From assembly GCF_019710745.1 (NCBI RefSeq), contig NZ_JAHKJW010000002.1:14006-78005 (forward strand): DNA of 64,000 nucleotides, given 5' to 3'. The notes beneath the pieces were generated by a model. It was not told the origin of the DNA and ran no database searches. It saw only the letters and a list, made by a program, of their open reading frames with translations. A program made the translations under genes and the position numbers. The DNA is from Streptomyces beigongshangae. Lineage in GTDB: Bacteria; Actinomycetota; Actinomycetes; Streptomycetales; Streptomycetaceae. Below are positions 55,489-63,997 of the stretch, one piece after another (position 1 is the stretch's first letter; every line of letters begins with the position of its first letter).

Positions 55489-56304
55489 ATGTGCGGACGG
55501 TATGCATCGAGTCGTGGGCCCGAGGATCTCGCAGGAATCTTTGAGATCGGGAAGTGGGATCCGGAGGAAGCCCTGGAGCCCGACTTCAACGTGGCGCCGA
55601 CCAAGGAGGTCTACGCGGTCCTGGACCGTCCTGTGAAGGACGCCGAGGACCCGCGGCCGGTTCGGCAGTTGCGCCGGCTCAAGTGGGGGCTCATCCCCTC
55701 CTGGTCGAAGACGCCCGAGGGCGGCGCCCGGATGATCAACGCCCGCGCCGAGACCGTCCACGAGAAACCCTCGTACCGGCGGGCGTTCGCCTCCCGGCGC
55801 TGCATCGTCCCCGCCGACGGCTACTACGAGTGGGTGACCGGCAGCGCCGAGCGCGACCTGGAGGTCGAGGGGAAGAAGAAGCGGCCCCGCAAGCAGCCGT
55901 ACTTCGTGCTCCCCGCCGACGGCTCCGTCTTCGCGATGGCCGGGCTGTACGAGTTCTGGCGCGACAAGACGCTGCCCGACGACCACCCGCGGGCCTGGTG
56001 GGTGACGTGCTCCGTCATCACCACGGAGGCGGAGACCTCCCCGCTCGCGGTCGCGCCGAAGGAGGGCCCGCGCTCCCTCGCCGACATCCATCCCCGTATG
56101 CCGCTCATGCTCACCCCGGACCGCTGGGACGCCTGGCTCGACCCCTCCCGCACGGACGTCGAGGAGGTGCGCTCCCTGCTCGCGCCGCCGCCGGAGGGGC
56201 TGATGCGGGCGTACCCCGTCTCCACGGCGGTGAGCAGCGTCCGCAACAACGGTCCGGAGCTGGTCCACGAGCTGGAGGCGCCGGAGGAGGGCACACTCTT
56301 CTGA
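55489..56304 (+). CDS. SOS response-associated peptidase (SRAP/HMCES/YedK)
   Basis: 271 residues. The invariant catalytic Cys2 is in MCGRYASS; asparagine in NARAETV (about 85), glutamate in DGYYEW (about 110) and histidine in HPRMP (about 204) complete the active site. These proteins form a thiazolidine crosslink with abasic sites in single-stranded DNA. The initiating Met must be removed to expose Cys2, which def (63238) and methionine aminopeptidase would do. No clear ribosome-binding site. Confidence 0.93.
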   Translation: MCGRYASSRGPEDLAGIFEIGKWDPEEALEPDFNVAPTKEVYAVLDRPVKDAEDPRPVRQLRRLKWGLIPSWSKTPEGGARMINARAETVHEKPSYRRAFASRRCIVPADGYYEWVTGSAERDLEVEGKKKRPRKQPYFVLPADGSVFAMAGLYEFWRDKTLPDDHPRAWWVTCSVITTEAETSPLAVAPKEGPRSLADIHPRMPLMLTPDRWDAWLDPSRTDVEEVRSLLAPPPEGLMRAYPVSTAVSSVRNNGPELVHELEAPEEGTLF

Positions 56305-56305
56305 C

Positions 56306-56995
56306 GTGATGCATGTGACGGAGAACAGCGAGACGGCCGGGACGGTCCAGACGGTCGGGACCGGTGTGGGCACGGCCCGGATCACCTGGTACCGGGGCGG
56401 GGAGAAGGCACGGCTGGTGCTGGCCGTCGGCCACGGCGCGGGCGGCGGGATCGAGGCGTGCGACCTGCGGGCACTGGCCGCGGAACTGCCCGCGCACGGC
56501 GTCACCGTGGCCCTCGTCGAGCAGCCCTGGCGGGTGGCGGGCAAGAAGCTGGCACCCGCACCGAAGACGCTGGACGCGGGGTGGCGGGGCCTGTGGCCGG
56601 CGCTGACGGCACCGGGACTCCCCGTCGTCGCGGGCGGCCGCAGCGCCGGAGCCCGGGTCGCCTGCCGCACGGCCGCCGAACTGGGCGCCCACGCCGTCCT
56701 CGCGCTCGGCTTCCCGCTCCACCCGCCGGGCCGACCGGAGAAGTCGCGCGCCGGTGAACTCCTGGGCGCCGGGGTGCCCACGCTCGTCGTGCAGGGCGGC
56801 AACGACCCGTTCGGGCGTCCTGAGGAGTTCCCGCCGGAGTTCCGGCACGGGACCACGAGGGGTCCGTACCGACTCGTCGAGGTGCCGTACGGCGATCACG
56901 GGTTCGCGGTCCCCAAGCGCGCCCCGATCGACCGGGAGGGGGCTCTGGCGATCCTCACCGACGGCGTCCTGGAGTGGGTTCCGTCACTCGGGTGA
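56306..56995 (+). CDS. Alpha/beta hydrolase (TEX30/KANL3-like)
   Basis: About 229 residues. GHGAGGG at the oxyanion loop (about 43-49), nucleophile GRSAGARVA (about 113), acid GGNDPFG (about 176) and histidine GDHGF (about 205) make a complete catalytic set. Small-hydrolase family without known substrate. GTG 56306 or ATG 56309; neither has a convincing ribosome-binding site, but the start nearly touches the SRAP stop, so coupling is likely. Confidence 0.8.
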
Positions 56996-56999
56996 CCCC

Positions 57000-57026
57000 G
57001 GGAATGATGTGTACCGGACCACTGTT
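57000..57026 (+). promoter_or_regulatory. Sigma-R-dependent promoter (sigRp2 type)
   Basis: GGGAAT (57000-57005), 18 bases, GTT (57024-57026). Sigma-R consensus, placed so that a long N-terminally extended sigma-R could be made. Gives positive autoregulation. Confidence 0.85.
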
Positions 57027-57220
57027 GTGCGGATCAGACGCCACGGAACGCGTGGTGCGAGACGTCGTACGAGAGGAAGTCCGCCGCATGGGTTCGACCA
57101 TCTGCCCGAGCCGTGGCAGCCGTGCTGACCTGGAGTGGTCGGTGCTGCACGCGGCGAAGACCGTCCCTGTGCGGGCGGTGGGCGGACCGGATCGGCAAGC
57201 CGCCGAGACCACCGGTCGTC

Positions 57221-57226
57221 TATTCT
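57221..57226 (+). promoter_or_regulatory. -10 element of the constitutive sigR promoter
   Basis: TATTCT about 48 bases before GTG 57274; no good -35 is visible. Position agrees with the known proximal promoter of sigR. Confidence 0.5.
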
Positions 57227-57273
57227 CCGATTCAGGTGGGACCGCTTTCGGGCCCGCCCAGACTCTGGAGGAG

Positions 57274-57954
57274 GTGGGTCCGGTCACAGGGACCGACGCA
57301 GGGACCGAAAACGGCCAGGCGGAGCAGCCCGGGAACACGGGCAGCAGTGAGTCGACCGCCGAGCGCAGCGCGCGCTTCGAGCGGGACGCGCTGGAGTTCC
57401 TCGACCAGATGTACTCGGCCGCGCTGCGCATGACGCGGAACCCGGCCGACGCCGAGGACCTGGTTCAGGAGACGTACGCGAAGGCGTACGCGTCCTTCCA
57501 CCAGTTCCGTGAGGGCACCAATCTCAAGGCGTGGCTGTACAGGATCCTCACCAACACGTTCATCAACTCGTACCGCAAGAAGCAGCGCGAGCCCCAGCGG
57601 TCCGCCGCCGAGGAGATCGAGGACTGGCAGCTGGCGCGCGCCGAGTCGCACATGTCGACCGGTCTGCGCTCCGCCGAGACGCAGGCGCTCGACCACCTGC
57701 CCGACTCGGACGTCAAGGCCGCGCTGCAGGCGATCCCCGAGGAATTCCGCATCGCCGTCTACCTCGCGGACGTCGAGGGCTTTGCGTACAAGGAGATCGC
57801 GGACATCATGGGGACACCCATCGGTACGGTGATGTCCCGGTTGCACAGGGGCCGTCGGCAGTTGCGCGGCATGCTCGAGGACTACGCCAAGGACCGCGGC
57901 CTGGTCCCGGCGGGCGCCGGAGAGTCGGACGGAACGAAAGGCTCGGGCTCATGA
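57274..57954 (+). CDS. sigR: ECF RNA polymerase sigma factor SigR
   Basis: 226 residues, thiol-oxidative stress sigma factor. Region 2: [20 protein letters not shown], then [13 protein letters not shown] and [20 protein letters not shown]. Region 4: [20 protein letters not shown] then [23 protein letters not shown] 57274 (VGPVTG) after GGAGGAG is the standard sigma-R start. An in-frame ATG at 57088 with GAGAGGAAG upstream would give a 62-residue extension, equivalent to the unstable sigma-R' isoform made from the upstream promoter. Overlaps rsrA in ATGA. Confidence 0.96.
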
Positions 57955-58376
57955 GCTGCGGAGAGCCGCACGAGACGGACTGCAGTGAAGTACTCGATCA
58001 TCTCTACGAGTTCCTCGACCACGAGATGCCCGATGCCGACTGCACCAAGTTCGAGGTGCACTTCGAGGAGTGCTCCCCGTGCCTTGAGAAGTACGGCCTG
58101 GAGCAGGCCGTGAAGAAGCTCGTCAAGCGGTGCTGCGGTCAGGACGACGTACCGACCGACCTGCGGGCGAAGGTCATGGGCCGTATCGACCTGATCCGCT
58201 CGGGGCAGGCCGTGCCCGAGCAGGAGGTCACGTCCGCGGAGGCCCGCCCGGTGGTGGACGCCCGTGGTGCCGTGGACATCCGTGGTGCCGTCGAGTCCCG
58301 CGGTACCGCCGACACCCGTGGTACCGCCGACACCCGGGGTGCGGGCGACACCCGCGGTGCCGCGGCCGAGGGCTGA
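57951..58376 (+). CDS. rsrA: Zinc-binding redox anti-sigma factor RsrA with repeat tail
   Basis: 141 residues. Residues 1-104 are the ZAS anti-sigma domain: Cys near 11 and His-x3-Cys-x2-Cys (HFEECSPC, about 37-44) bind zinc and form the disulfide that releases sigma-R. From residue 105 the protein runs through six 18-bp repeats giving Arg-Gly-(Ala/Thr)-x-x-x units, then Gly and stop. Known RsrA is about 105 residues, so the tail is an addition. Start overlaps the sigR stop. Confidence 0.95.
58263..58370 (+). repeat. Six 18-bp in-frame repeats in the 3' end of rsrA
   Basis: Units begin at 58263, 58281, 58299, 58317, 58335 and 58353; the third and fourth are nearly identical. They encode [36 protein letters not shown]. 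Confidence 0.95.
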
Positions 58377-58711
58377 CGGCTTCCACGCCCCGGGCTTGCC
58401 GGGCATGAAGCCCCGGGGCCATGGGCCGGCCCCGGCCCCTGGAGGCTCCTGAGATCCGGGACTCCGGCGCGGCCGGTCGCGGGTGGCCGTTCTGGTGCCG
58501 GTTCTCTCCGATATACCGGTTCTCCCCGGTACACGGTTCTCTCCGGACGCCAGTGGTCTTCGGGCCCGGCACACGGTTCTCCGCGGACACCAGTGGTCTC
58601 CGGACACTGATCACCGCCCGACGCCGACCGTCTCCCCGCTCGGGCGTCTTCCGGCGTCGACCGTTTCCCGACGCCGGACCGGTCCGGCCGGTCCGGCCTC
58701 CGGGCCCGGCG
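58377..58711. other. Convergent intergenic region between rsrA and a roadblock gene
   Basis: Contains the hairpin at 58387-58419 and a 33-base near-duplicate separated by 40 bases (58531-58563 and 58571-58603; shared ACACGGTTCTC and CCAGTGGTCT words). CCGGTTCTC also recurs near 58498 and 58517. No gene seen. Confidence 0.6.
58387..58419. terminator. sigR-rsrA terminator
   Basis: GCCCCGGGCTT pairs with AAGCCCCGGGGC with a single bulge around a ten-base loop, ten bases after the rsrA stop. Confidence 0.65.
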
Positions 58712-59077
58712 TCAGATGTCCAGTGCGTTCTCGATCCGCTTCAGGCTGTGCCGCGCCAGTGCCAGGTTGCTGCGGGTCCGGTCGAGCGCGAGGTACAGGA
58801 AGAGCGTGCCGTCGCTGGAGGTGAGCGGGCGTATCAGGTGGTACTGCTTGCCCAGCGTGATCAGGATGTCCTCGATGGTGTCGTCCATGGCCAGCGAGGA
58901 CAGCGTCCGCATCTTCGCGCGCATCACCTCGGTGTTGCCCGCCGACGCGAGTTCCAGGTCGAGCGTCGGTCCGCCGCCGAGCGTGCCGAGCGCCATGCCG
59001 CTCTCGTAGTCGACGAGGGAGACACCGATGGCGCCCTCCACGGACATGGCTTCCTTGAGCGCGGTCTCGATGTTCAT
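58712..59077 (-). CDS. Roadblock/LC7 domain protein
   Basis: 121 residues, one roadblock/LC7 fold: GAIGVSLVDYESGMALGTLG, then MDDTIEDILITLGKQYHLIR and a C-terminal helix. Roadblock proteins regulate small Ras-like GTPases (MglB type) or scaffold complexes. No GTPase or sensor kinase is adjacent. ATG 59077 with GAGGAATTGGGG upstream. Divergent from the next roadblock gene across an AT-rich region. Confidence 0.85.
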   Translation of the reverse strand: MNIETALKEAMSVEGAIGVSLVDYESGMALGTLGGGPTLDLELASAGNTEVMRAKMRTLSSLAMDDTIEDILITLGKQYHLIRPLTSSDGTLFLYLALDRTRSNLALARHSLKRIENALDI

Positions 59078-59177
59078 GCTGCCCCAATTCCTCGGTGACG
59101 CTGTCCGGTCGTTGTCCGTACAACTACGATCAAACCCATGTGGGTAGTGCGTCACAAAATACAAAATATGATGCCTG

Positions 59178-59205
59178 TTGCGTAAGTTGAATCTCAAAGT
59201 AGTGT
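59178..59205 (+). promoter_or_regulatory. Promoter of the roadblock operon
   Basis: TTGCGT (59178-59183), 16-base spacer, TAGTGT (59200-59205), 31 bases before ATG 59237. The region from about 59130 is unusually AT-rich for the window (ACAAAATACAAAATATG). Confidence 0.55.
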
Positions 59206-59236
59206 GCGACGTCAAGACGCGAAGGGGAACGGGGAA

Positions 59237-59602
59237 ATGACGACAGCCGTTGACGCCACCCTGGCCCGGCTCCTGGACTCCCCCGGCATCACCGGTGTCG
59301 CCCTGGTCGACGCGGTCACCGGCCTCACGTACGGGGTGGCCGGCGACGCGGACGAGGCCGGGAACGGCGTGGAATGCGCCGAGTTCGCGGCCCTCATCGC
59401 CGAGCGGCTGGGGCGGGCGGGCGCCGAAGGGGAACTGGAGAGCGTGATCATGACCAGCACGCGGCGCCACCAGGTGCTGCTCGCGGTCGGCCGGCCGGTC
59501 GGCGACCCGCTGCTGCTGACCGCGGGCATGGACCGCGAGCGGGCCAATCTGGCGCTCGCCACGCGGAACCTGGGGGACCGGGCGGCCGAGGTGCTCGCAT
59601 GA
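59237..59602 (+). CDS. Small roadblock-like protein
   Basis: 121 residues with the roadblock pattern GITGVALVDAVTGLTYGVAG near the N-terminus, then ESVIMTSTRRHQVLLAV and a final helix (RANLALATRNLG) resembling the same position of the roadblock protein at 58712. First gene of a four-gene operon; stop overlaps the next start in ATGA. Confidence 0.75.
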   Translation: MTTAVDATLARLLDSPGITGVALVDAVTGLTYGVAGDADEAGNGVECAEFAALIAERLGRAGAEGELESVIMTSTRRHQVLLAVGRPVGDPLLLTAGMDRERANLALATRNLGDRAAEVLA

Positions 59603-60540
59603 CGACCACCGGGACGACCACCGACGCGCGCAACCTGCCCGCGCTCCTGCAGAGCCTGCACGACCAGGGCTTCACTGGCACCGTACGGGTCTCCGGCTCG
59701 CCAGGAGGAACGATTCATCTGCGGGGCGGGCTGATCGGCGCGGTCGAGACGCCCGGCGCCCCGACCGTCACGTCGGTGCTGCTCACACCGGGCCGTATCG
59801 ACGACGACAGCTGGCTGGCCGCGTGCGCGGCGGAGCGTGACACGGACCGGCTGGGCGGTCACCTGGTCGCCGCCGGGCTGATCGGCGCCGCCGAGCTGGA
59901 GGTCGTGTGCACCGCGGCCGTGTTCGACGCGGCCTTCGCCATGGCGATCGGCCCGCCCGGCGGCTGGACGCTGGACGACCCCGAACCCACCCTGCTCGCC
60001 GGGTCCGGCGTGGAGCCCCGGCGGCTCACCGAGGAGACCACACGACGGATCGCGCGGCTCTCCGGTCCGTGGGGCGCACCGGGCGAACTCGCCCGGGTGC
60101 GGCCCGTACCGGTTCCGGACGCCGGGCTGCGCCGCGGGCTGTCGGACCGCCACCGGTCCGTGCTGACCGCCGTCAACGGCCGTCGCACCGCCCGCGACAT
60201 CGCCTTCACGCTCGGACGCGGGCTGTACGCGGTCATGCTGGACCTGATCCGCCTGGAGGTGCAGGGGCTCATCCGGTGGGAGACGGGCGGGCCGTCCGAC
60301 GGCCGGCCCAGCACCGCACCGCGGGTGCTGCCCGGCCGCGACGCTCCGGGCGGGCCGGCGGCGACGGGCGCACCGGCCGGGTCGGCCGACTCGACCGCGT
60401 CGGCCGTCAAGGCGGCGCCGCTGCCGAAGCGTACGCCCGGCGGGGCCGCGTGGCCGGGTGCCGTCCGGGCGCGGCAGGAGCCCGCCGCGGGCGGGGACGT
60501 CTTCTCCGCGGGATCGAGCGGGGGGCACGGGAGCTTGTGA
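59599..60540 (+). CDS. DUF4388-like (PATAN) protein with winged-helix segment
   Basis: 313 residues. N-terminal segment FTGTVRVSGSPGGTIHLRGG-type followed by a domain with AERDTDRLGGHLVAAGLIG resembles DUF4388/PATAN regulators, often found with roadblock proteins and two-component systems. A winged-helix-like region (LTAVNGRRTARDIAFTLGRG, about 192-211) follows, then a disordered Ala/Pro-rich tail. Coupled at both ends by four-base overlaps. Function unknown; assignment moderate. Confidence 0.65.
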   Translation: MTTTGTTTDARNLPALLQSLHDQGFTGTVRVSGSPGGTIHLRGGLIGAVETPGAPTVTSVLLTPGRIDDDSWLAACAAERDTDRLGGHLVAAGLIGAAELEVVCTAAVFDAAFAMAIGPPGGWTLDDPEPTLLAGSGVEPRRLTEETTRRIARLSGPWGAPGELARVRPVPVPDAGLRRGLSDRHRSVLTAVNGRRTARDIAFTLGRGLYAVMLDLIRLEVQGLIRWETGGPSDGRPSTAPRVLPGRDAPGGPAATGAPAGSADSTASAVKAAPLPKRTPGGAAWPGAVRARQEPAAGGDVFSAGSSGGHGSL

Positions 60541-61220
60541 GTTCCAGCAGACGCCGGGCGGCGAAGCGCCTCCGGCGAAGCACGGACGTGGTGGCCTGGC
60601 GGCCGGCGAAACGCGGGGGACGGGCGCCGGACACGGGGCCGGCTGTCCGGCCCGGGCCGGTCCCGGACCCGGACGACGTGTTTGTGTCCGGGTCCGGGTC
60701 CGGGGCCGAGCCCGGGTCCGACACGGACGGCGGCGGGGCCCGGTTCGATGTGGACGCCGAGGTCGGGGCCGGGACCGATGCCGACGGCCTGGTCAGGGCC
60801 GATGAGCACGGCCGGTTCGGGCCTGGCGCGGATGACCGGCCGGACACTGGGCCGGGATCGGACACCGGACCAGGGCCAGGGCCGGACGCCGCGCCGGGGG
60901 CCGGTGTCGGGCGGTACATGGACGTGGACTCCGTCTCCGGGGCGGCAGGGGCCGCCGGTCCGGGAGCGGACGGGCCGTGCCCCGCGGCCGGTGCCCCGCC
61001 GGACCGCAGGCCGCCGCCGTTGCCCGTACGCGGAGCGGCCCCGTCCCCCGGCGCATCGGACGGCGGAGCCGGACGGGGTGCCGCCGGTGGGCCGGCCGGG
61101 CCCGCGCCGCCCTTCGTCCTGCCCCCGTTGTCGGCCGGACGACTCGCCGCCGACCAGCCCTCGATCGACATGCTGCGCCGAGTCCGCCGGGGTCTGAGCG
61201 CCCTTCCGGAATCCGACTGA
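60537..61220 (+). CDS. Disordered Asp/Gly/Pro-rich protein of the roadblock operon
   Basis: 227 residues. Basic N-terminus (SSSRRRAAKRLRR), a long low-complexity middle of Asp/Gly/Pro/Ala, and a short ordered-looking end, LRRVRRGLSALPES. Starts in a GTGA overlap. No domain recognised. Probably an adaptor whose ends dock to partners; inference. Confidence 0.65.
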   Translation: MSSSRRRAAKRLRRSTDVVAWRPAKRGGRAPDTGPAVRPGPVPDPDDVFVSGSGSGAEPGSDTDGGGARFDVDAEVGAGTDADGLVRADEHGRFGPGADDRPDTGPGSDTGPGPGPDAAPGAGVGRYMDVDSVSGAAGAAGPGADGPCPAAGAPPDRRPPPLPVRGAAPSPGASDGGAGRGAAGGPAGPAPPFVLPPLSAGRLAADQPSIDMLRRVRRGLSALPESD

Positions 61221-61268
61221 CGCCGCTCCGACCGCACCCGACCACTCACGCACGCAGCAAGGAGCGCC

Positions 61269-61658
61269 ATGAGCGACACGTCGTCCCCCAACCCCCTCAC
61301 CGAGATCCTGACCTCCCTGCGCGACCGGGTGATGGGGGTCCGCGAGAGCGTCCTGTCCACGGCGGACGGGCTCCTCGTCGTCGCCGACACGGACTCCTCC
61401 CACGCCGAGTCCGTCGCCGCGCTCGCTGCCGCGACCCTCGGTGTGGGACGCCGGATGGCCGACCAGGCAGGCGTCGGCGCGCTGCGCGAGGTGGTCGCGA
61501 GGTGCGGCTCCGGCCACGTCATCGTGCTGGCCGTCGGCGACCGGGCGCTGCTCACCGTCATGGGGGACGACGGGCTCGACCTGGCCGCGCTCCAGCGGGA
61601 GTCGCCCGCCACCGTGGATCAGCTCAACCAGGCCCTCGCGGCCGACGTGGCGCGCTGA
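61269..61658 (+). CDS. Roadblock/LC7 domain protein
   Basis: 129 residues, roadblock fold: LTSLRDRVMGVRESVLSTAD, DGLLVVADTD, then ALREVVARCGSGHVIVLAVG. Good AAGGAG ribosome-binding site. Last of the four-gene operon, so two or three roadblock folds are made together, plus one divergently. Confidence 0.85.
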   Translation: MSDTSSPNPLTEILTSLRDRVMGVRESVLSTADGLLVVADTDSSHAESVAALAAATLGVGRRMADQAGVGALREVVARCGSGHVIVLAVGDRALLTVMGDDGLDLAALQRESPATVDQLNQALAADVAR

Positions 61659-62079
61659 ACCACCGGCCGGACCGGCCGGACTGCGCGGAAGGCGTGCCGG
61701 GGCCCGCCTCCTCGCACCCGCCCCGTCCGTCCCGCTCCCCGTCCGTCCCGCTCCCCGTCCGTCCCGCCCTCCGCCCGTCCCGTCCCCGCCCGCGCGTACC
61801 GCTCACCCGAAAAGGCGAACCTCTTCCTCGGGCCCGGTACGGGGCGTCCCCCGCGGCGCCGGGCGGGACACGGCCGTGCGGGGAGTGCGGCCGGCGACCG
61901 CCCCGCGTTCCGCCCGCCGGGGTGCCGGCGAGAAGCGGTCTTACCTTGCCCCTGGTTGGGTAACCCATGGGTAATGAGCGCCCCGCTGACCGTCCGTGGT
62001 TGGATGCGAGGAAGAGGCATCAGGGGGCACAGTCCAGCCCGAGGCTGCACGCTCTTCGACGAACTGGCAGGCGGGAATC
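61659..62079. other. Intergenic stretch before the TPR gene
   Basis: 61721-61768 holds three 16-bp copies of CCCCGTCCGTCCCGCT. From about 61940 the DNA is less GC-rich with TTGGGTAACCCATGGGTAATG (GGTAA words repeated around a central ACCCATGGGT palindrome), likely promoter DNA for the TPR gene. No gene seen. Confidence 0.55.
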
Positions 62080-63087
62080 GTGAGGATCTTCGGCAAGGGA
62101 CGGCACCGGCCCTCCGCCTCATGGCGGCAGGCCACCGACCGTGCGTTCACACTGATCGGCGACGGCCGGTACGAGGACGCGGGTGCGCTGCTGACACGTG
62201 CGGCGGACCTGGAGCCCTGGTTGTCCGAGTCCTGGTTCAACCTCGCGCTGCTGCACAAGTTCCGGCACGACTGGGAGCAGGCGCGGGCGGCCGGTCTGCG
62301 GGCCGTGGCGCTGCTCGACCGGGAGGCCGGGGCCCCCGACTGGTGGAACGTGGGAATCGCGGCGACCGCGCTGCAGGACTGGCCGCTGGCCCGGCGGGCC
62401 TGGCAGGCGTATGGCCTGCGGGTGCCCGGGGGGCCTTCCTGGCCCAAGGCCGACGCGGGTCCCACCGCCTCCGGTGAGCCGGTGGGCATGGACCTAGGCA
62501 GCGCGGCCGTACGGCTGTCGCCCGAGGGGGAGGCCGAGGTCGTGTGGGGGCGGCGGCTCGATCCCGCCCGTATGGAGGTCCTCTCCATCCCGCTGCCGTC
62601 CTCCGGGCGGCGCTGGGGCGAGGTCGTGCTGCACGACGGGGTGCCGCACGGCGAGCGGACCACGGCGGCCGGGCACACGTATCCCGTCTTCGACGAGATC
62701 GAGCTGTGGGCGCCGTCCCCCGTGCCCACCTGGGTCGTGCTGCTGGAGGCGGAGACCGAGGACGACCGGGACGCGCTGGAGCGGCTCGCGGCCGACGCGG
62801 GGTTCGCGGCGGAGGACTGGTCGTCCTCCGTACGGCTGCTGTGCCGGTTGTGTTCCGAGTCGCGGATGCCGTCCGACGAGGGCGACGGGGAGCATCTCGA
62901 TCCGCACGATCACAGTGAGCCGGGGCACCCCGGGCCGCTGGGGCACCGGACGGACGGGCAGCTGTGGGTGCCGGAGCGGGAGTGCGGCCTCGCGGCCCCC
63001 GCCTCGCTGGTGCGGGGGCTGCTGGACGGGTGGGTCGCGGACAGTCCCGACTCCCGGGACTGGCGGGACCTCGAAGAGGTCTGTTAG
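62080..63087 (+). CDS. Tetratricopeptide repeat protein
   Basis: 335 residues. TPR helices at about 20-105 (YEDAGALLTRAADLEPWLSE, then WFNLALLHKFRHDWEQARAA and WNVGIAATALQDWPLARRAW). The rest is a beta-rich region of no recognised family containing LWAPSPVPTWVVLLEAETED and a His/Asp-rich loop (HLDPHDHSEPGHP). Known as a conserved actinobacterial protein. GTG 62080 with GGGAA upstream. Confidence 0.8.
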   Translation: MRIFGKGRHRPSASWRQATDRAFTLIGDGRYEDAGALLTRAADLEPWLSESWFNLALLHKFRHDWEQARAAGLRAVALLDREAGAPDWWNVGIAATALQDWPLARRAWQAYGLRVPGGPSWPKADAGPTASGEPVGMDLGSAAVRLSPEGEAEVVWGRRLDPARMEVLSIPLPSSGRRWGEVVLHDGVPHGERTTAAGHTYPVFDEIELWAPSPVPTWVVLLEAETEDDRDALERLAADAGFAAEDWSSSVRLLCRLCSESRMPSDEGDGEHLDPHDHSEPGHPGPLGHRTDGQLWVPERECGLAAPASLVRGLLDGWVADSPDSRDWRDLEEVC

Positions 63088-63237
63088 GGGCCGGTACCCA
63101 GCGGGAGCTGCGGAGGTCGTCCGTCGGGCACGGGCCGTACCCTGTATGCGTAATCAGCACCCCCGTCCCCCCACACCTCCGTTTTCAGTACCTCTGTTTT
63201 CAGCACCCTGTTTTTCCGAGGAAGGCATACGTCGGTC

Positions 63238-63888
63238 ATGGCGCAGCAGGACACCGATCAGCAGCACGTGGGCGTGCTCCCCGTGGACGACGAGGGCTTC
63301 GTCATCGACACCGAGGACGCGGAGGGGCGTGAGGCCGCCCACCGCGAGCGCGGGACCTCCCGGCCCATCACGGTCGTCGGGAACCCGGTGCTCCACAAGG
63401 AGTGCAAGGACGTCACGGAGTTCGGCGACGACCTCGGCAAGCTGGTCGACGACATGTTCGCCAGCCAGCGCACCGCCGAGGGCGTGGGCCTGGCCGCCAA
63501 CCAGGTCGGCGTCGACCTCAAGGTCTTCGTCTACGACTGCCCGGACGACGAGGGCAAGCGGCACGTGGGCGTGGTCTGCAACCCCGTGCTCGTCGAGCTG
63601 CCCACCGACCGGCGCCAGCTGGACGAGAGCAACGAGGGCTGCCTCTCGGTGCCCACCGCGTACGCCCCGCTGGCCCGCCCCGACTACGCCGAGGTCACCG
63701 GCCAGGACGAGAAGGGCAACCCGATCAGGGTGCGCGGCACCGGTTACTTCGCGCGCTGCCTCCAGCACGAGACGGACCACCTGTACGGATACCTCTACAT
63801 CGACCGGCTGTCCAAGCGCGAGCGCAAGGACGCGCTGCGGCAGATGGCCGAGAACGAACCGCGGTACCCCGTCGTCGCGAACGACTGA
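63238..63888 (+). CDS. def: Peptide deformylase
   Basis: 216 residues. Removes the formyl group from nascent proteins. The three PDF motifs are intact: [10 protein letters not shown] (about 81-90), EGCLSVP (about 132-138) with the metal cysteine, and QHETDH (about 176-181) with two histidines and the catalytic glutamate. About 45 N-terminal residues precede the usual domain, an extension typical of Streptomyces. ATG with GAGGAAGG upstream. Direct repeats of GTTTTCAG-type lie just upstream (63180-63215). Confidence 0.95.
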   Translation: MAQQDTDQQHVGVLPVDDEGFVIDTEDAEGREAAHRERGTSRPITVVGNPVLHKECKDVTEFGDDLGKLVDDMFASQRTAEGVGLAANQVGVDLKVFVYDCPDDEGKRHVGVVCNPVLVELPTDRRQLDESNEGCLSVPTAYAPLARPDYAEVTGQDEKGNPIRVRGTGYFARCLQHETDHLYGYLYIDRLSKRERKDALRQMAENEPRYPVVAND

Positions 63889-63963
63889 GGATCCACCCTC
63901 CTGACCGGTCGCGAACGGCCGGGACGGAGAACGACAGGCGGGACATGAGCGTCCCGCACCCAC

Positions 63964-63997
63964 GGCGCCCGGTCGGATCCCTCTCCGACCGGGCGCC
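63964..63997 (+). terminator. def terminator
   Basis: Perfect 14-base stem (GGCGCCCGGTCGGA and complement) with a six-base loop. A smaller hairpin (seven-base stem, 63938-63957) precedes it. Confidence 0.8.
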
